NCBI GenBank assembly: GCA_049670425.1
Contig: JBATTG010000211.1
Coordinates: 1-17,800, forward strand
Direction of reading: 5' to 3'
From: Proteocatella sp049670425
GTDB lineage: Bacteria; Bacillota; Clostridia; Peptostreptococcales; Filifactoraceae
DNA length: 17,800 bases
This document shows, one piece after another, positions 14,322 to 17,800 of the stretch (the stretch's first letter is position 1; every line of letters begins with the position of its first letter). A program made the position numbers and the translations under genes. The notes under the pieces were generated by a model. The model made no database searches. It saw only the letters and a program-made list of their open reading frames with translations, and was not told where the DNA came from.

Positions 14322-15851
14322 ATGATGAATTTTGACGAAATATATGAAGATGAAAAAAAAATCAAGAGGATTAAGGACCATGTCAAGAAGATTGAATATC
14401 TGAGAAGCACAAGCAACAACCTGCTTTACTGGGATAAGGTTACTAACATGCCGGCAAAAGGCATTGAATACAGAGCAGAAGTAATGTCATTTTTTGCAGG
14501 TGAAATTCACAGACTGAGTGAAGATCGTGAATTTATTGAGCTTGTTGAGTACTTTGCTGGCAAGGACTCTGAAGAACTGGATATAAGGACTCTTGCCATG
14601 ATAAGGAAAATAAGGAAAAACCATGAATACATAAACAGAATTCCGGTGGATGAGTATAAGGACTATATAAATCTTATCGCCCGGGCAGAAGATATATGGT
14701 CATCTAGGGATAAACCGAATGATTTTGAGGTGATAAAACCGTATCTTGAAAAGATAATTATACATATGAGAAATTTTGCGAATTACTGGGGTTATGAGGA
14801 TGACCCTTATGATGCCATGCTTGCATACTACGAAACAGGTGTAACGGTTAAAGATGCAGATGCGATGTTTGCGGAATTAAAAGAATTCACAATAGACATG
14901 CTAAATTCAATAAGGAAAAGTGAAAACAAGGTTGACAATAGTTTGTTTAATGGTTTTTTTCCTAAAGAAAAACAGCGGGAGATGTCAGTTGATATTTTGA
15001 AGAGGACGGGATTTGACTTTGATGCAGGAAGGCTTGACGAAGGTACTCACCCAACGATACTTGTAAATTCCAGTAGCGATGTAAGGATAATTACCAGCTA
15101 CAATGAACATGATTTTCGCCCCGCACTGACAACGGCGCTTCATGAAGGAGGACAGGCTCTTTATGAGCAGGGGATAAACCCGGAACTTCGAGGGATGTTA
15201 CTTGCAGAATCGCCATCATTGGTTATTCTAGAAGCGATAGCGGGGTTGTATGAAAATATTTTAGGCAGGAGTCAGGAATTCTGGAAATTCTATTATCCCA
15301 AGCTGCAGAACTGCTTCCCTTCGCTTGAAGGGGTATCGGAGGAGGGATTTTACAGGGCAATAAATGCTGTAGAGCCTTCTTTTGTAAGAATGGATGCTGA
15401 TGAACTGACATACAATATCCATATAATCATCAGGTATGAAATAGAGAAAGATCTCATAAATGGAAAGCTAAAAGTAGAAGATATACCTGAGGAATGGAAT
15501 CAGAAATATCAGGAATATCTTGGTATATGCCCTCCGGATGACAGGCTTGGTGTTCTTCAGGATGTGCACTGGTTTTCAGGATATTTTGGGTATTTTCCGA
15601 GCTATGTAGTAGGAAGTATATATGCGGCACAGATTCACCGTACCCTCAAAAGAGAACTAATCGATTATGAAAATGTCGTAGAAGAGGGTAGATGGATTGA
15701 GATAAAGACCTGGCTTGAAGAGAATGTATTTACGCATGGATCCATATACAGCGCTCAGGAACTTATATATCTTGTTACTGATGAAAATCTCAAATCAGAA
15801 TACTATATTGATTATCTGAGAAAAAAATACAGTGAAATATACGGAATATAG
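14322..15851 (+). CDS. M32 (Taq-type) carboxypeptidase homologue with altered active site
   Basis: A 509-residue protein, the usual length for M32 carboxypeptidases. Family landmarks across the whole length are YWDKVTNMPAKG (36-47), DVRIITSY (253-260), ALHEGGQALYEQG (272-284), DADELTYNIHIIIRYE, and DVHWFSGYFGYFPSY. However, active-site motifs differ. The zinc motif HExxH reads HEGGQ (274-278), so the second ligand is Gln278. The motif HESQSR reads LEAIAG (303-308), keeping only Glu304. The frame is intact and flanking motifs are well kept, so this does not look like decay. It may be a peptidase with altered metal binding, or a catalytically inactive homologue. Two adjacent ATG codons (14322, 14325) share the ribosome binding site AAAGAGG; 14325 is slightly better spaced. 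Its own promoter and a terminator at 15892 suggest a single-gene unit. Confidence 0.88.
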   Translation: MMNFDEIYEDEKKIKRIKDHVKKIEYLRSTSNNLLYWDKVTNMPAKGIEYRAEVMSFFAGEIHRLSEDREFIELVEYFAGKDSEELDIRTLAMIRKIRKNHEYINRIPVDEYKDYINLIARAEDIWSSRDKPNDFEVIKPYLEKIIIHMRNFANYWGYEDDPYDAMLAYYETGVTVKDADAMFAELKEFTIDMLNSIRKSENKVDNSLFNGFFPKEKQREMSVDILKRTGFDFDAGRLDEGTHPTILVNSSSDVRIITSYNEHDFRPALTTALHEGGQALYEQGINPELRGMLLAESPSLVILEAIAGLYENILGRSQEFWKFYYPKLQNCFPSLEGVSEEGFYRAINAVEPSFVRMDADELTYNIHIIIRYEIEKDLINGKLKVEDIPEEWNQKYQEYLGICPPDDRLGVLQDVHWFSGYFGYFPSYVVGSIYAAQIHRTLKRELIDYENVVEEGRWIEIKTWLEENVFTHGSIYSAQELIYLVTDENLKSEYYIDYLRKKYSEIYGI

Positions 15852-15891
15852 CTGGTTTGCAAACTGAATATTTTTTTAATTCGATTCCTTA

Positions 15892-15920
15892 AAAAACATT
15901 TTAGGCGCCGGAATGTTTTT
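15892..15920 (+). terminator. terminator-like hairpin after the M32-like gene
   Basis: AAAAACATT (15892-15900) pairs perfectly with AATGTTTTT (15912-15920) around an 11-base loop containing GGCGCC. The right arm itself supplies the T-run. The symmetric A/T-tracts mean it could act in both directions. Confidence 0.65.
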
Positions 15921-15961
15921 ATAAGAATATAAAAATATAAAATATAAAGGAGAATGGACAA

Positions 15962-17248
15962 ATGAACAGTTTAATAAAAAAGCTGGGTTTGGGAGAAAAA
16001 CTCATGAACAATTTCGCCCTATTACTTATCATAGCGGCTGGAGGTACTATAATATATGGTCTTCCGTATTTCAGATATGACTATTATGATGCATATCTTG
16101 CTACATACAACCTTACTAATATTCAGATGGGTACGTTTGGAAGTATATTTGGAATATTTGGGATGATTTCATACTTTTTTGGAGGCTATATAGTTGACAA
16201 ATTTTCAATTAGGAACATACTTTCAATTTCTCTTGTACTTACAGGATTGGGTGGATTTCTTCACCTGCTTCCTCTATCTTATCCTGCACTTTTGTTTCTC
16301 TATGCAATGTGGGGATTTACGTCTCTGTTCGCATTCTGGCCGGCGTGTGTAAAAACGGTAAGGCTGCTCAGTGGTTCTGATGATCAGGGAAAGGGCTTTG
16401 GATTTTTTGAAGGCACAAGGGGCGTAGTAGCAGCTATAATAGCTCCGCTTGCAGTTCTTGCATTTACCCTGGGCGCTAAACAACTCGATGATGCCTTGGG
16501 AATGAAGTACCTGATAATTTTCTATTCCGTGATAACTGTAGTATGTGGAATACTTGTATTTCTGAAAATGGACAATCAGAAAATGGAAAAAGGTGAAAGA
16601 GTTGAACTTAAGGATTTATGGACCGTGTTAAAAATGCCGTCTGTATGGATAATAGGAATAATTACATTCTGTACCTATGTATTTTGCCTGTCACTATACT
16701 ACTTCGTACCATACTCGACATCTCTGATGGGTGCTTCTGTTACTTTCGGAGCTGCAATAGCGGCCTTTAAAAGATACATCTCTCCGGTATCAAACATTGG
16801 GGGAGGATTTCTTTCAGACAAGTTTGGGACGTCGAATCTCATGCTCATCTCATTTATAGTAATGGGACTTGGAACGCTTGGAATACTCTTGCTTCCTCTT
16901 AAATCGAGTTATCTCGTGCTGTTTACTGTACTTTATCTTACAATTTACTTCTTCTTTAATGTAAACTATGCACTTACATGGGCAATGATGGAAGAAGGAA
17001 ATATACCTGTTAAATTTTCAGGAACAGCGGCCGGAATAATTGCTACAATAGGATATCTTCCGGAAGTATTTGTTTCACTTTTTGCAGGAAGCATGATCGA
17101 TAACTATCCTGGAACAACAGGCTACAGATACTTTTTCATATTCCTTATTGTTATGATGGTGATTGGAGCATGCTCTGTGCTTGTCTGGAAAGGATACCTC
17201 AAAAACACCTCAAAAATATTAGAACAGAATAAAAAACTGAGAGCATAG
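15962..17248 (+). CDS. MFS transporter, 12 membrane segments
   Basis: A 428-residue membrane protein with about twelve hydrophobic helices in two halves of six, separated by a charged loop near residues 200-215 (KMDNQKMEKGERVELKD). The signature GGYIVDKFSIRN (about 74-85) after helix 2 is the MFS G-x-x-x-D-R/K type loop. DDQGKGFGFFEGTRG (about 140-154) resembles a motif of permeases near the sugar-phosphate/YihN-like group. The substrate cannot be assigned. ATG 15962 follows AAAGGAG with a spacing of about eight bases. It is 110 bases after the M32-like gene across a terminator-like hairpin; no clear promoter was found in between, so partial readthrough is possible. The next gene starts 41 bases after its stop, with no terminator between. 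Confidence 0.85.
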   Translation: MNSLIKKLGLGEKLMNNFALLLIIAAGGTIIYGLPYFRYDYYDAYLATYNLTNIQMGTFGSIFGIFGMISYFFGGYIVDKFSIRNILSISLVLTGLGGFLHLLPLSYPALLFLYAMWGFTSLFAFWPACVKTVRLLSGSDDQGKGFGFFEGTRGVVAAIIAPLAVLAFTLGAKQLDDALGMKYLIIFYSVITVVCGILVFLKMDNQKMEKGERVELKDLWTVLKMPSVWIIGIITFCTYVFCLSLYYFVPYSTSLMGASVTFGAAIAAFKRYISPVSNIGGGFLSDKFGTSNLMLISFIVMGLGTLGILLLPLKSSYLVLFTVLYLTIYFFFNVNYALTWAMMEEGNIPVKFSGTAAGIIATIGYLPEVFVSLFAGSMIDNYPGTTGYRYFFIFLIVMMVIGACSVLVWKGYLKNTSKILEQNKKLRA

Positions 17249-17289
17249 CGCAGTAACGTTTAAAAAAACAAGAGAAGGGAATTTTCAAA

Positions 17290-17800
17290 GTGATAAATTT
17301 AAAAGACAATATGGAGATTTTACGAGAACTTAAAATAATTGACCTTAGAAACGATGAGTCAGGGCCTGGTTTCCTGCTTAGAAGCGTGGATGAAGAAATG
17401 TATTTTAACGCACTTAGAAAGATGACTGACTCAGAGGCAATTAAAGCTGGCTTGAGTTTCCATGATATAGCCTTAAAGCTTTTGGGGCATGAGAAAGATA
17501 TTGATTTTGCCGTAGAGGACTTCGATGAGTTTGTCTGCAGCAAGGGATTCTCCTCGCCAGGCAAGTCAAAATATACAAATGGAGATTTCATGAATGACAT
17601 AACAGCGTTGCTTAAAAGAAGCACGAGTGATGGAATTCAATTTATGGAGAAGCTGTGTCTGGATGGGGTGTTTGACGATTTCAATGAAGGGCGGGAGATT
17701 CCGAAGATACTTGCCTTTGATGGCAAGACATATCCTGTATTTGAATATGACAGACATATCTTTGAGAAGGTTTATGTAGAGGCGCCAGTAGACAGTGATG
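17290..17800 (+). CDS. unrecognised protein, 5' part
   Basis: Starting at GTG 17290, with GAAGGGA about nine bases upstream, the plus strand is open for 170 codons to the window end without a stop. I do not recognise the family. The sequence is soluble, acidic, and rich in Asp, Glu, Phe and Lys. It begins VINLKDNMEILRELKIIDL and contains SFHDIALKLLGHEKDIDFAV (about residues 57-76). There is no signal peptide, membrane segment or nucleotide-binding loop, and a single Cys in CSKGFSSPGK and another in EKLCLDG. Base use matches the neighbours. Its position 41 bases after the MFS gene, with no terminator between, suggests co-transcription. An internal in-frame ATG at 17311 is a possible alternative start. 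Confidence 0.65.
   Translation, partial: MINLKDNMEILRELKIIDLRNDESGPGFLLRSVDEEMYFNALRKMTDSEAIKAGLSFHDIALKLLGHEKDIDFAVEDFDEFVCSKGFSSPGKSKYTNGDFMNDITALLKRSTSDGIQFMEKLCLDGVFDDFNEGREIPKILAFDGKTYPVFEYDRHIFEKVYVEAPVDSD

Noticed and set aside
1..17800. tRNA or rRNA genes, insertion sequences, attachment sites, prophage genes
   Set aside because: I read both strands and saw no transposase, integrase or cloverleaf-like element. Gene content and base use look uniform.

Overview
The window looks like chromosome from an anaerobic, low-to-moderate GC Firmicute of the Clostridia, probably an amino-acid or peptide fermenter of the Peptostreptococcales/Eubacteriales kind. This rests on AGGAGG-type ribosome binding sites, clostridial protein sequences, an NAD-linked [FeFe]-hydrogenase operon and a lipoate-linked redox operon. 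One gene can only be read in full if an in-frame UGA is decoded as selenocysteine, which would imply a selenium-using host. No tRNA, rRNA, CRISPR or insertion sequence was seen. Genus-level placement is inference.

Layout. (1) 1-155, minus strand: 5' end of speD (S-adenosylmethionine decarboxylase), with a good promoter. (2) 392-3053, plus strand: a metal-resistance operon. A promoter carrying two SmtB/CadC-like operators drives an ArsR/SmtB repressor and a PIB-type Zn/Cd/Pb ATPase. The ATPase begins at 1074, not at the downstream ATG 1290. Its N-terminal CxxC-like motif is Cys-Ser-Asp-UGA, followed by a SECIS-like hairpin. This is the most exciting item in the window. (3) 3071-3877, minus strand: an uncharacterised GME-fold-like protein, divergent from a plus-strand diguanylate cyclase (4054-5754) with two receiver domains and a C-terminal hemerythrin domain.

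(4) 6206-10260: a three-gene hydrogenase operon in the order hydC-hydB-hydA (NuoE-like, NuoF-like, [FeFe] catalytic subunit). It has a promoter with a perfect palindrome near the start site and a clear terminator. (5) 10396-14012: a MarR regulator, an AhpD-like CxxC protein, a dihydrolipoamide dehydrogenase with its own lipoyl domain, and a lipoate-protein ligase. Three tandem palindromes at 15-bp spacing sit just downstream of the AhpD-like gene's promoter, and the set ends in a terminator. I read it as a regulated lipoyl-dependent peroxide or disulfide reduction module. (6) 14322-15851: an M32 carboxypeptidase homologue with altered active-site motifs (HEGGQ instead of HExxH, LEAIAG instead of HESQSR). 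It is followed by an MFS transporter and the 5' end of an unrecognised gene that runs off the window.

Common threads are metal and redox handling under anaerobic conditions: metal efflux, an oxygen- or redox-sensing c-di-GMP enzyme, hydrogen/NADH/ferredoxin balancing and a lipoyl-based reductase chain. The operons look independently regulated, each with a recognisable promoter.
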